Positions 16,440 through 25,505 of a DNA stretch of 64,000 nt are shown in pieces; the first letter of the stretch is position 1, and each line of letters starts with the position of its first letter. Both the position numbers and the translations under genes were made by a program. Below the pieces are notes generated by a model, which was given only the letters and a program-made list of their open reading frames with translations, did not search any database and was not told the origin of the DNA. Source of the stretch: an uncultured Clostridia bacterium (GTDB lineage Bacteria > Bacillota > Clostridia > Christensenellales > UBA1750); the NCBI GenBank assembly GCA_904393115.1, contig CAJFMX010000001.1, forward strand, positions 62,001 to 126,000. The letters are read 5' to 3'.

Positions 16440-17810
16440 CTACATCCGCTTGACCGCGTCGGTCGCCAGGGCCGAGCGCTCGCACTCGTCCGCCGTCATC
16501 GTCACCTGGTAGCAGAGCGGGCTGCCCTTCATCTTCTCCGAGGCGTAGCTCAGGCCGTTGGTGCGCGCGTCCAGCAAGGGGTTGTCGATCTGGCCCGGGT
16601 CCCCGAGCAGGATGATCTTCGTGCCCGCGCCCGCGCGCGTGATGATGCCCTTGGCTTGCCTGGGCGTCAGGTTCTGCGCCTCGTCGATGATGAGGTAGGT
16701 CTTGGCCACGGACCGGCCGCGGATGAAGTTCAGCGCCTGCGCGCTGACGATCCCGCGGTCGAACAGCTCCGCCACCTTGCCCGAGAGGCTCCGCTCGTCC
16801 GAAAAGCGCTCCTTCTCGTTCTGGTCGACGAGCAGCTCCAGGTTGTCGACCGCCGGGCGGAGCAGCGGCGCGATCTTTTCGCCCTCGTCCCCCGGCAGAA
16901 AGCCGATCTCCTCGTCGAACTGCGCGTTGGGGCGGCTGATGAGGATGCGGCGGTAGGCGGGCTCGTCCGCCTCCAGCATCTCGTGCAGGCCGACGGCCAG
17001 CGCGTAGAAGGTCTTGGCCGTACCCGCCATGCCCTTTACGATCACCAGCGGCGCGTCCTGCGCGCTCGTCATCAGCGCCTCCTGCAAAAAGGTCTGGCCG
17101 ACGTTGCGCGGGGCGATGCCGTAGGGTTTCTTCTTCTTGAAGGCCAGCGGAACGATCTTCTTGCCGTCAAAGCGCCCGAGCTGCGTCTTTTTCGTGGATT
17201 GATCCGCCCGCAGGAGGAGAAACTGATTCGGGACGAGCTCCACCGGCCGCGCACAGCCCTGGCCGTCGACCTGGTAGACGTCCTCGGGCTGGATGTTCTT
17301 GCGCTTGAAGTCCTCGAACTTCTTTTCCGAGACGAAGACCTCGCACCGGCCGGTGTACTGCTCCTCCTGCGCGGGCGCCTGTTCCGTTGTGAAGTCCTGC
17401 GCGGGGATGCCCAGCATCTGCGCCTTGACCCGCACCACGATGTCCTTTGTCACCAGGATCACCGGCGCCTCGCGCCGCTGCAGGCCCAGGCACACCTTCA
17501 GGATCCGGTTGTCGTTCCGGTGCTCCGCGAATCCCTCCGGAAGCGCCACGTCCACGCAGTTGACCTCCAGGCGCAGGCTCCCGCCGCCCGGCAGGGGGAC
17601 GCCGTCGGGAAGGCTGCCCGCCCGGCGCAGGGTCTCCAGGAAGCGGATGGCCTGGCGGGCGTTTGCGCCCCGCTCGCCCTCGCTGTTCTTGAGGCCGTCC
17701 AGCTCCTCCAGCACGGCAAGGGGCAGCACCACGCGGTTGTCCTCAAAGCAGCGGAGCGCGTGCGGCGCCTGGATGAGCACGTTCGTATCGAGCACGTAGG
17801 TTTTCTGCAT
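16440..17810 (-). CDS. PIN-domain/PhoH-family ATPase (PhoH2 type)
   Basis: 456 residues. N-terminal PIN RNase domain (YVLDTNVLI, LEELDGLK, TKD) to about residue 150, a linker with a KKKKPYG segment, then a PhoH ATPase with Walker A GMAGTAKT and Walker B YLIIDEAQNLTPRQ. PhoH2 proteins combine RNA unwinding and cleavage. The Walker A has Ala where GTGKT is usual. AGAAAGGA precedes ATG 17810; 60 more codons upstream in frame run through a hairpin and are not coding. A complex leader hairpin precedes the gene. Confidence 0.88.
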   Translation of the reverse strand: MQKTYVLDTNVLIQAPHALRCFEDNRVVLPLAVLEELDGLKNSEGERGANARQAIRFLETLRRAGSLPDGVPLPGGGSLRLEVNCVDVALPEGFAEHRNDNRILKVCLGLQRREAPVILVTKDIVVRVKAQMLGIPAQDFTTEQAPAQEEQYTGRCEVFVSEKKFEDFKRKNIQPEDVYQVDGQGCARPVELVPNQFLLLRADQSTKKTQLGRFDGKKIVPLAFKKKKPYGIAPRNVGQTFLQEALMTSAQDAPLVIVKGMAGTAKTFYALAVGLHEMLEADEPAYRRILISRPNAQFDEEIGFLPGDEGEKIAPLLRPAVDNLELLVDQNEKERFSDERSLSGKVAELFDRGIVSAQALNFIRGRSVAKTYLIIDEAQNLTPRQAKGIITRAGAGTKIILLGDPGQIDNPLLDARTNGLSYASEKMKGSPLCYQVTMTADECERSALATDAVKRM

Positions 17811-18161
17811 GTCTTTCCCGGTCCTTTCTGTTGTCGTGTTTCCCCTGCACAAAAAACGCAGCCGGCTCCCGGAGGCGGGCGCGCGCAGCGGCGCGCGGTC
17901 CCGCAGGGGAAACCGGCTGCGTGAACCGCCCCGGCAGGGGGCGGGATTGCGGTCTTGCCGTACGGCGGCAGGGGATAGGGGCATGGACATCTCCCTCCCG
18001 ATGGGATTTCACAGCTCCAGTCTAGCGCCGCATCCTGCGGCCTTTTGCCAAGCCTGCGTTAAGAATTTGCAAATTTGCGGGCCGGCGGCCGGACGCGCTC
18101 CTGCACAGCCCCGAAAAGGGGGAACGGCGTCATTCGGTTTTTTATGTTTCTGGAAAGTCGC
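17811..18161. other. Gene-free interval between PhoH gene and pckA promoter
   Basis: Holds the phoH leader hairpin (17838-17921) and about 240 bases further upstream in which I see no convincing gene. A minus-strand promoter for phoH should lie here but no clear pair of hexamers was found. Confidence 0.6.
17838..17921 (-). ncRNA. Hairpin leader / attenuator of the PhoH gene
   Basis: On the minus strand the leader can form a long stem closed by CGCAGCCGG (17921-17913) and CCGGCTGCG (17865-17857) with an inner GCGCGC stem, followed directly by TTTTTT: a textbook intrinsic terminator 40 bases before the start codon. A second perfect pair, GTTTCCCCTGC (17913-17903) and GCAGGGGAAAC (17848-17838), crosses the first and would exclude or knot with it. 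Crossing alternatives next to a terminator suggest a regulated switch, or the end of a small RNA. No known riboswitch consensus was recognised. Confidence 0.55.
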
Positions 18162-18190
18162 TTGCTTTTTTCCCCAATTTGATTTATGAT
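18162..18190 (+). promoter_or_regulatory. pckA promoter
   Basis: TTGCTT (18162-18167), 17-base spacer, TATGAT (18185-18190). Sits 100 bases before the start codon, leaving a structured leader. Confidence 0.65.
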
Positions 18191-18192
18191 AG

Positions 18193-18261
18193 TCTAGGAG
18201 TTCTAGGAGAGAACGTTTTCTCTCCTGCAAAAAGTCGTTGCAAGCATGTCCTGCATGCAGG
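18193..18261 (+). promoter_or_regulatory. Structured pckA leader: repeat, stem-loop and palindrome
   Basis: Direct repeat TCTAGGAG at 18193-18200 and 18202-18209; perfect nine-base stem AGGAGAGAA/TTCTCTCCT at 18205-18226 with a four-base loop; perfect 12-base palindrome CCTGCATGCAGG at 18250-18261. These lie at the transcript start and could be operator sites or mRNA-stabilising structure. No specific regulator is recognised. Confidence 0.5.
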
Positions 18262-18291
18262 CATGAAACTACAAAAAAGGAGAAGGAAGCT

Positions 18292-19896
<1,605 letters not shown>

Positions 19897-19923
19897 TTCG
19901 CTCCAGAAAAAACACGCAACCCC

Positions 19924-19956
19924 GGGAGCGGCGTGCAAGCGCCGCTCCCATTTTTT
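19924..19956 (+). terminator. pckA terminator
   Basis: Perfect ten-base arms GGGAGCGGCG (19924-19933) and CGCCGCTCCC (19940-19949) followed by ATTTTTT. Confidence 0.92.
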
Positions 19957-19976
19957 ATAAAAAAGGAGGAGACCGC

Positions 19977-20429
19977 ATGCTCATAATCCGTCCCTACCGG
20001 CCGGAGGACTTCCCCGGCATCGAGCGCGTGCACGACCGCGCGCGCCGCGTCGAGCTCCGCTATGCCGGGCTCGAGGACGCCTTCCTGCCCCTGCGCATCG
20101 CCGCCGAGCGGGAGGACCTCTTTGCCTATCCCGGCCTGTTCGTCGCCGAGCTCGGCGGGGAGATCGCCGGCTTTGCCGCCTGCACGCAGGAGGAGCTCGC
20201 CTGGCTCTACGTCGACCCCGCGCACTTCCGCAAGGGCGTCGGCCGCGCGCTCGCCGAGCACGCCCTGCAGTGCTTCCCGGGCATCCGGCGCGTCGAGGTC
20301 CTTTCCGGCAACGCGCCGGCCCAGGCGCTCTACGCGCGCCTGGGCTTTGTCACCGCCGCCACGGAGCGCGGCAGGATGCCCGGCAACGAGGCCTTTTCCG
20401 TGCAGGTCGACTGCATGGAGCGCTGCTGA
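19977..20429 (+). CDS. GNAT-family N-acetyltransferase
   Basis: 150 residues. The GNAT core is clear: WLYVDPAHFRKGVGRALAEHA is the beta-4/acetyl-CoA pyrophosphate loop (motif A), followed by VLSGNAPAQALYARLGF (motif B). It transfers an acetyl group from acetyl-CoA to an amine; the acceptor cannot be told from sequence. AAAAAGGAGGAGACC precedes ATG 19977. It starts 21 bases after the pckA terminator T run, so it depends on read-through or on a promoter inside that terminator region. Confidence 0.85.
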   Translation: MLIIRPYRPEDFPGIERVHDRARRVELRYAGLEDAFLPLRIAAEREDLFAYPGLFVAELGGEIAGFAACTQEELAWLYVDPAHFRKGVGRALAEHALQCFPGIRRVEVLSGNAPAQALYARLGFVTAATERGRMPGNEAFSVQVDCMERC

Positions 20430-20439
20430 CCGGTTTGTC

Positions 20440-20468
20440 TTTCCATTCCCGCGCGCCTGTGCTATACT
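20440..20468 (+). promoter_or_regulatory. Promoter of the ADP-ribosylglycohydrolase/GH13 operon
   Basis: TTTCCA (20440-20445), 17-base spacer, extended -10 TGCTATACT (TATACT at 20463-20468). Confidence 0.55.
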
Positions 20469-20526
20469 GAGGGGGCAAGAAACACAACTCCATGCCCGAC
20501 ACAGAACACAGGGAGGACAATCGGCC

Positions 20527-21984
20527 ATGATCGCATTTGCAAAGGACTACCTGCGCGACAGAATCTACGCCTGCTGGATCGGCAAGAACATCGGCGGAAC
20601 CCTGGGCACGCCCTACGAGGGCACGCACGACCTGCTGGACATCCAGGGCTTCGCCTCCAAGGCGGGCGAGCCCCTGCCCAACGACGACCTGGACCTGCAG
20701 CTCGCGTGGCTCCGCGCCGTGGATGAGCTCGGCCCGCAGAACATCACCTCCAAGGCCCTGGCCGAGTATTGGCTCAGCTACATCACCCCGAACTGGAACG
20801 AATACGGCATCGGCAAGGCCAACCTGCGCGCCGGGCTGCCCGCGCCGCTGTCCGGCTGGGTGAACAACGAGGAGTGGCGCAACTCCAACGGCGCCTGGAT
20901 CCGCACGGAGGTCTGGGCCTGCCTGTATCCCGCGCTGGTCGAGAAGGCCATCCGCTTCGCCTACGAGGACGCCAGCGTCGACCACGGCCTGGGCGAGGGC
21001 ACCTGGGCGGCCATCTTCGTCGCCGCCATGGAGAGCGCCGCCTTTGCCATCTCCGACATCCCCGCGCTGATCGACATCGGCCTGGGCAAGATCCCGGAGG
21101 ACTGCCGCGTCGCCCGCAGCGTCCGCCTCGTGGCCGACGCCTACGCCAAGGGCACGCCCTGGCAGGAGGTGCGCCAGGCGCTCGTGGAGGACAGCCGGGA
21201 CCTCGGCTGGTTCCAGGCCCCGGCCAACGTGGGCTTTGTGGTCCTCGGCCTGCTCTATGGGGAAGGGGACTTCAAGCGCTCGCTGCTGCTGGCCGTGGAC
21301 TGCGGCGACGACACGGACTGCACCGGCGCAACGCTCGGCGCGCTGCTCGGCATCCGCGGCGGCATGGCCGTCATCCCGGAGGACTGGCGCGCCTACATCG
21401 GCGACGGCATCAAGAGCATCTGCCTGACAAACGGCCACGGCGCCTTCCCCACGGACTGCACGCAGCTGACGGACTGCATCTGCAACCTGCTGCCCACCAC
21501 CCTGCGCACGCCCCACGCCGCGCTCCTGCGCGGGGAGGCGGAGGTCGTGCTCGCGGAGGCGACGGACCTTTCCAACGCCGCGCCCGAGCGCTTCCAGGGC
21601 CGGGACTTCGCCAAGGCGCTGGCCAGCCGCAAGCCGGACTCCTTCACCGCCGAGGGGCTCTATGTGGACGCGCTCGTCGAGTTCGAGGGCCGGCCGGAGG
21701 TCTGCCCGGGCGGCGCGCTCCGCGGCCGCGTGACCCTCACCCCGCACACGCTGCCCGAGCAGAAGAACTTCTGCCTGCGCTTCTTCGCACCCGAGGGCTG
21801 GCAGGTGAACGGGCCGCGGAGCCTCTTCACCTCCGCCGCGCACTCCGCCTTTACCGGGCACGCGAGCGCAGAGTTCACCATCGTCGCGGGCGAGCGCGTC
21901 GAGGCGCTCAACCGCGTGACGCTGGAGATCTCCTGCCCCGGCCGCCCGACCCCGCTGCTGCTCTCCCTGCCGATCCTGGGCTAG
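20527..21984 (+). CDS. ADP-ribosylglycohydrolase-family protein with C-terminal extension
   Basis: 485 residues. The first 340 residues show the ARH fold: GKNIGGTLGTPYEG near the N-terminus, PNDDLDLQLAW and the C-terminal metal motif DCGDDTDCTGATLGA. In ARH enzymes these acidic residues bind two Mg ions and hydrolyse ADP-ribose or related N-glycosidic bonds. Residues from about 380 form a beta-rich extension of Ig type (EFEGRPEVCPGGALRGRVTL). Members of this family in gut bacteria sit with sugar genes, and here a GH13 gene follows in the same operon, so a carbohydrate or nucleoside substrate is possible. Confidence 0.8.
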   Translation: MIAFAKDYLRDRIYACWIGKNIGGTLGTPYEGTHDLLDIQGFASKAGEPLPNDDLDLQLAWLRAVDELGPQNITSKALAEYWLSYITPNWNEYGIGKANLRAGLPAPLSGWVNNEEWRNSNGAWIRTEVWACLYPALVEKAIRFAYEDASVDHGLGEGTWAAIFVAAMESAAFAISDIPALIDIGLGKIPEDCRVARSVRLVADAYAKGTPWQEVRQALVEDSRDLGWFQAPANVGFVVLGLLYGEGDFKRSLLLAVDCGDDTDCTGATLGALLGIRGGMAVIPEDWRAYIGDGIKSICLTNGHGAFPTDCTQLTDCICNLLPTTLRTPHAALLRGEAEVVLAEATDLSNAAPERFQGRDFAKALASRKPDSFTAEGLYVDALVEFEGRPEVCPGGALRGRVTLTPHTLPEQKNFCLRFFAPEGWQVNGPRSLFTSAAHSAFTGHASAEFTIVAGERVEALNRVTLEISCPGRPTPLLLSLPILG

Positions 21985-22008
21985 GGGAGAGAAAGGAGCG
22001 TGCGAACC

Positions 22009-23334
22009 ATGAAAAAGATCCCGGACGTCCTCGAGCACGGCGTGATCTACCAGATCAACCTGCGCGCCTTTACGCCCGAAGGGACGCTGAACGCGGCCGC
22101 CAAGATGCTGCCCCACCTGAGAGAAATCGGCGCCGACATCGTCTATCTCTGCCCGGTCGTCTGCGCGGACGGCAGCGCGGATGCGGCGGGCTGGTCCGAC
22201 CGGCAGCGCGCCTCCGGGTTCCCCAACCCGAAGAACCCCTACCGCATCGCGGACTACGCCAACGTCGATCCCGAGTATGGCACGAACGAGGACCTGCGCC
22301 GGTTCGTCGACGCGGCGCACGCGCTCGGGCTCCGGGTCCTGCTCGACCTGGTCTACTTCCACTGCGGACCCAACGCGGTCTTCCTCGCGGAGCACCCGGA
22401 TTTCCTCCTCCGCGACGCCGACGGCGCGCCCGCGGTCGGGGCGTGGCGCTTCCCGCGGCTCAACTTCGCCTCGCAGGCGCTGCGCGAATTCCTCTGGGAG
22501 AACATGGCCCTCTTCGTCCGCGACTACGGCGTGGACGGGTACCGGTGCGACGTCGGCGACCAGGTCCCGCTCGACTTCTGGGCGGAGGGCGTGCGCCGCC
22601 TGCGGGAGCTGCGCCCCGGCGTCCTGATGCTCAACGAGGGCGCAAACCCCGACGCGCTCGACGTGTTCGACCTCAACTACAGCTGGGTCTTCCGGAACGC
22701 GTTTTCCGACTGCGTGGAGGCGGGCAAGCCGGCCGGCGAATTTGCCGCGAAGGTGCGGCAGCTCTGCGCCGAGGGGCTCCGCAACACCTACCGCTCCATC
22801 TTCTTCCTGGACAACCACGACACCGCGAGCGACGACTACGATAACCGCCTGGAAAAGCGGATCGGCTTTGCGGCCATGAACCTGGGCCTTGTGCTGAACT
22901 TCCTGCTGCCGAACGTGCCGTTCCTCTACAACGGCGCGGAGGTCGCGGATGAGAACCGCCACTCGCTCTGGGCGAACCGCTTCTGCGGCGCAAACCTGGT
23001 GATCGATTGGCAGAACGCGTGCACCGAAAGGGGGCGGCAGCGCCTCGCCCTCGTGCGCGCGCTGCGCACCCTGCGCGAGCGGCCGGAGTTCGGCCTCAGC
23101 GCCGGCCTGGAATTCGTGGACGCCGGCGAGGCCTTGGTCTTCCGGCGCTGGCTGGGCGGCCGCGCCGCGGCGGTCCTCGCCAACCCCACGGACCGCGACC
23201 TCGCGGTCGCGGCGGACCTGGCGGCGCGCAGCCCCTCGGTGTTGCTCTCCGACGGCGCGGCCGTCGACTGCGGCGGGGCGGGGCGCGTGCAGGCGACGCT
23301 GAAGGCGCACGGCTACGCAGTCCTCGCGCTCTGA
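22009..23334 (+). CDS. GH13 alpha-amylase-family glycosidase
   Basis: 441 residues. The (beta/alpha)8 catalytic set is complete: region I DLVYFHCG (H118), nucleophile D181 in GYRCDVGD, acid/base E210 in LMLNEGA and D271 in FLDNHD. It is short, lacks a signal peptide and has only a small C-terminal beta domain, so it acts in the cytoplasm on small alpha-glucosides or similar. GAAAGGAG nine bases upstream supports ATG 22009 over a GTG nine bases earlier. Downstream of the ARH-like gene by 24 bases and upstream of a TetR regulator by 39. Confidence 0.9.
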   Translation: MKKIPDVLEHGVIYQINLRAFTPEGTLNAAAKMLPHLREIGADIVYLCPVVCADGSADAAGWSDRQRASGFPNPKNPYRIADYANVDPEYGTNEDLRRFVDAAHALGLRVLLDLVYFHCGPNAVFLAEHPDFLLRDADGAPAVGAWRFPRLNFASQALREFLWENMALFVRDYGVDGYRCDVGDQVPLDFWAEGVRRLRELRPGVLMLNEGANPDALDVFDLNYSWVFRNAFSDCVEAGKPAGEFAAKVRQLCAEGLRNTYRSIFFLDNHDTASDDYDNRLEKRIGFAAMNLGLVLNFLLPNVPFLYNGAEVADENRHSLWANRFCGANLVIDWQNACTERGRQRLALVRALRTLRERPEFGLSAGLEFVDAGEALVFRRWLGGRAAAVLANPTDRDLAVAADLAARSPSVLLSDGAAVDCGGAGRVQATLKAHGYAVLAL

Positions 23335-23373
23335 GCGGCATGGAACGGACAAAGAGCGGGGGGAGGAAATCCG

Positions 23374-23925
23374 ATGCCCATCGACACGAAGCGCATCATC
23401 GCAAATGCGCTCGAGGAAATGCTCCGCAACAAGAGCATTGACAAGATCACCGTAAGTTCCCTGATCGAAGCCTGCGGCATCTCCCGGCAGACGTTCTACT
23501 ACCACTTCCGCGACCTCATGGACGTGCTGGAGTGGCTGGCCCAGCAGGACGCCCAGAAGCTGGCCGAGCGGAGCATGCAGGCCGAAACGACGCACGAGGC
23601 GCTTCACGCGTTCCTCTCCTACGCGGTGGAGAACCACGCGCTTTTGCGCCGCCTGTTGGAATCGCAGCGGCGCGCCCAGATCGAGACCATCCTGGCCGAC
23701 CTGGTCACCGCCTACCTGTGGGAGGTGGCGCGGCACAGGCAGATCGCCCTGCCCGAGGACTCCGCGGAGGTCGAGGCGGCCATCCGCTTCAGCGTCTACG
23801 GCCTGGTCGGCATCCTGCTGACCTATGGCGGCAAAAAGGACCTCGATCAGGAACGCCTCATCCAGTGGATGGAGACGCTCCTGACCGCCATCTTTCAAAG
23901 CATGGAGAAAAAGAACGGGGCTTGA
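23374..23925 (+). CDS. TetR-family transcriptional regulator
   Basis: 183 residues. N-terminal HTH VSSLIEACGISRQTFYYHFRD is typical, with a C-terminal domain that ends in a hydrophobic helix as in the DhaS/YbiH-like regulators (TetR_C_8 style, SVYGLVGILLTYGG). GGGGGAGGAAATCCG precedes ATG 23374. It is the last gene of the ARH/GH13 operon and is closed by a strong terminator, so it may regulate that operon. Confidence 0.88.
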   Translation: MPIDTKRIIANALEEMLRNKSIDKITVSSLIEACGISRQTFYYHFRDLMDVLEWLAQQDAQKLAERSMQAETTHEALHAFLSYAVENHALLRRLLESQRRAQIETILADLVTAYLWEVARHRQIALPEDSAEVEAAIRFSVYGLVGILLTYGGKKDLDQERLIQWMETLLTAIFQSMEKKNGA

Positions 23926-23935
23926 GCAGTCGCTC

Positions 23936-23981
23936 AAAAAAACCGCCCAGCCGCGATTTGCACGCGGCTGGGCGGTTTTTC
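23936..23981. terminator. Bidirectional terminator between tetR and GT8 genes
   Basis: Arms of about 18 bases (AAAAACCGCCCAGCCGCG and its complement) with a short loop; T runs on both strands. Serves the convergent tetR and glycosyltransferase genes. Confidence 0.93.
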
Positions 23982-23982
23982 G

Positions 23983-24816
23983 TCAGCCCAGGTAAAAGCC
24001 CGTGCGCCGCGTCAGCTCCATGTAGTGCTTGTACAGGATGCCGAACCGGTGCAGATACCCGCGCCGCCAGGGCTTGGCCTTGCCGCAGAAGTGGAGGACC
24101 GCGGTGTGCGCCATGACCCAGTCCAGGTCGCGGATGCCCGCGCTGCGCAGCAGATAGGTGTTGTAGTTGCGCGCGTCGTAGTTCCAGACGTAGTCGTCCA
24201 GCGCGAGGATGCGGCTGGCGTAGAGCGCGTTGAGGATGTCCTGGTCCGGCAGGACCAGCTCCTTGGCGTGCTCCTGCGCATAGCGGAAGATCGCCCCCGG
24301 CTGGATCTCGCGCCGGCCGGCCTCCAGGTCCATCAGCAGAACGCCGGAGTTGAAGTATTCCCGGTCGGTCTTGAGCCGCACCTGGTTGAGGTTGTGCACG
24401 AGCTCCGTCTTCCCCGTGTGCGAGGCCGCCGCAAACAGGTGCCCCGCGAGGTCCAGGTCCCAGAGCGGGCGCAGGGAGTTGATCACCAGCGTGTCCGGGT
24501 CCAGGTAGAGCGCGCGGTCCAGCCCCTCGGGCAGGAGGTGCGGCGCGAGCAGGCGGTAGTACATCGCCTGCGGGTATTGCCGCGTGACGGGCGCGTTGGC
24601 AAAGACCGCGCCGTCCACCTCCACCGGGCGCAGGGAAAAGCCGTACTGCGCGCACTGCCGCTCCACAGCGCCCAGCGGTTCTGCGGGAATGCCGTCGTGC
24701 AGCAGGCAGATCTCCATGCTTTCGCCCGGATGGTTGACGTGCAGCGAGGTCAGCAGCACCTGCAGCGGGGGAAGATAGGCCTCGTCCAGCGTCACGAGGA
24801 TGCGCATCGGTTCCAT
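23983..24816 (-). CDS. Glycosyltransferase family 8 protein
   Basis: 277 residues. GT8 signs: N-terminal ILVTLDEAYLPPLQVLLTSL, metal-binding DPD in ALYLDPDTLVI, FNSGVLLMDL, DQDILNALY and the C-terminal HFCGKAKPW. GT8 enzymes transfer glucose or galactose from UDP-sugars to lipopolysaccharide-like or glycan acceptors. No membrane segment. GGAGG seven bases upstream supports ATG 24816; a second Met at residue 4 is possible. It follows the HdeD-like gene by ten bases on the same strand. Confidence 0.9.
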   Translation of the reverse strand: MEPMRILVTLDEAYLPPLQVLLTSLHVNHPGESMEICLLHDGIPAEPLGAVERQCAQYGFSLRPVEVDGAVFANAPVTRQYPQAMYYRLLAPHLLPEGLDRALYLDPDTLVINSLRPLWDLDLAGHLFAAASHTGKTELVHNLNQVRLKTDREYFNSGVLLMDLEAGRREIQPGAIFRYAQEHAKELVLPDQDILNALYASRILALDDYVWNYDARNYNTYLLRSAGIRDLDWVMAHTAVLHFCGKAKPWRRGYLHRFGILYKHYMELTRRTGFYLG

Positions 24817-24826
24817 GTGCGCCTCC

Positions 24827-25369
24827 TTACAGCCGGCTGCTCAGCAGCGAGAGCGCGTAGAACAGGCTGTCCATGCCCAACGCGATCAGGTATGCGCCGA
24901 TGATCCACCCGCTCGAGAGGATGGAGAGCACGGGGTTGGCCAGCAGCAGGACGCCCAGCACGAGCCCCAGGATGTTCAGCACCAGCGAAAACCAGAACGC
25001 GGCGCTCCCGGAGGTCATGCGGGTGAACGGCAGCTGCGCCAGGCGCGAGATGCAGTGCGCCAGGAACCAGATCGGGAAAAGCGTCGCGACGAGCCACGCG
25101 CCGGCCGAGAGGTTGAAGAGGATCAGGATGCCCGCGATCACGCTCAGGATGCCCGTCACCAGCGAGACCACCGGCCCAAAGCCCGTGCGCCGCTCCATCT
25201 TGGCGTAGAAGACGATGTCCGCAATGCCCGTGATGAGCGCGATTGCGCCATAGACCGCGGCGATCCCGCCGAGCACAGACGAGGGATGGAGAAACGTAAA
25301 CAATCCCAGAAGAATCAGAAGAATGCCCAAAATGAGCTCCACAATGCCGAGAACCCTTCCCTTTTTCAT
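24827..25369 (-). CDS. HdeD/DUF308-family membrane protein
   Basis: 180 residues with six hydrophobic helices in three hairpins, each starting with a GI.LI..G type motif (ELILGILLILLGL, LVTGILSVIAGILI, LVLNILGLVLGVLLL). This is the HdeD/DUF308 pattern; in E. coli HdeD helps acid resistance at high density, but the general function is unknown. AAAGGGGTTTTGACAG precedes ATG 25369. Likely cotranscribed with the GT8 gene. Confidence 0.85.
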   Translation of the reverse strand: MKKGRVLGIVELILGILLILLGLFTFLHPSSVLGGIAAVYGAIALITGIADIVFYAKMERRTGFGPVVSLVTGILSVIAGILILFNLSAGAWLVATLFPIWFLAHCISRLAQLPFTRMTSGSAAFWFSLVLNILGLVLGVLLLANPVLSILSSGWIIGAYLIALGMDSLFYALSLLSSRL

Positions 25370-25439
25370 CTGTCAAAACCCCTTTCTGACGATCTTTCTG
25401 AAACCCAGTATACCTCGCCCCGCGCTTTTTTTATATGGA

Positions 25440-25484
25440 CAAAGACCGGAAAGTGTCCGCTTTTGCGACACTTTCCGGTCTTTG
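25440..25484. repeat. Long perfect inverted repeat
   Basis: 18-base perfect arms (CAAAGACCGGAAAGTGTC at 25440-25457 and complement at 25467-25484) around the loop CGCTTTTGC. Located after the response regulator gene on the minus strand. Neither strand has a T run right after the stem, so it is not a classical terminator, although partial outer pairing of CCCCGC..CTTTTT with AAAAAGCGGGG extends it. Confidence 0.8.
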
Positions 25485-25505
25485 GGAAAAAGCGGGGGAG
25501 GGCGC

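Noticed and set aside
17881..17921. T-box-like GGGACCGCG in the phoH leader on the minus strand
   Set aside because: The core resembles the T-box antiterminator motif, but there is no room or sequence for stem I with a specifier loop, and PhoH is not an amino-acid gene.
17811..18060. c-di-AMP (ydaO) or cobalamin riboswitch upstream of phoH
   Set aside because: The conserved core words of these classes were not found on either strand.
20350..23937. 1195-codon open frame on the minus strand
   Set aside because: It lies opposite the ARH, GH13 and TetR genes, which have clear motifs; long antisense frames are a by-product of C-ending codons in high-GC DNA.
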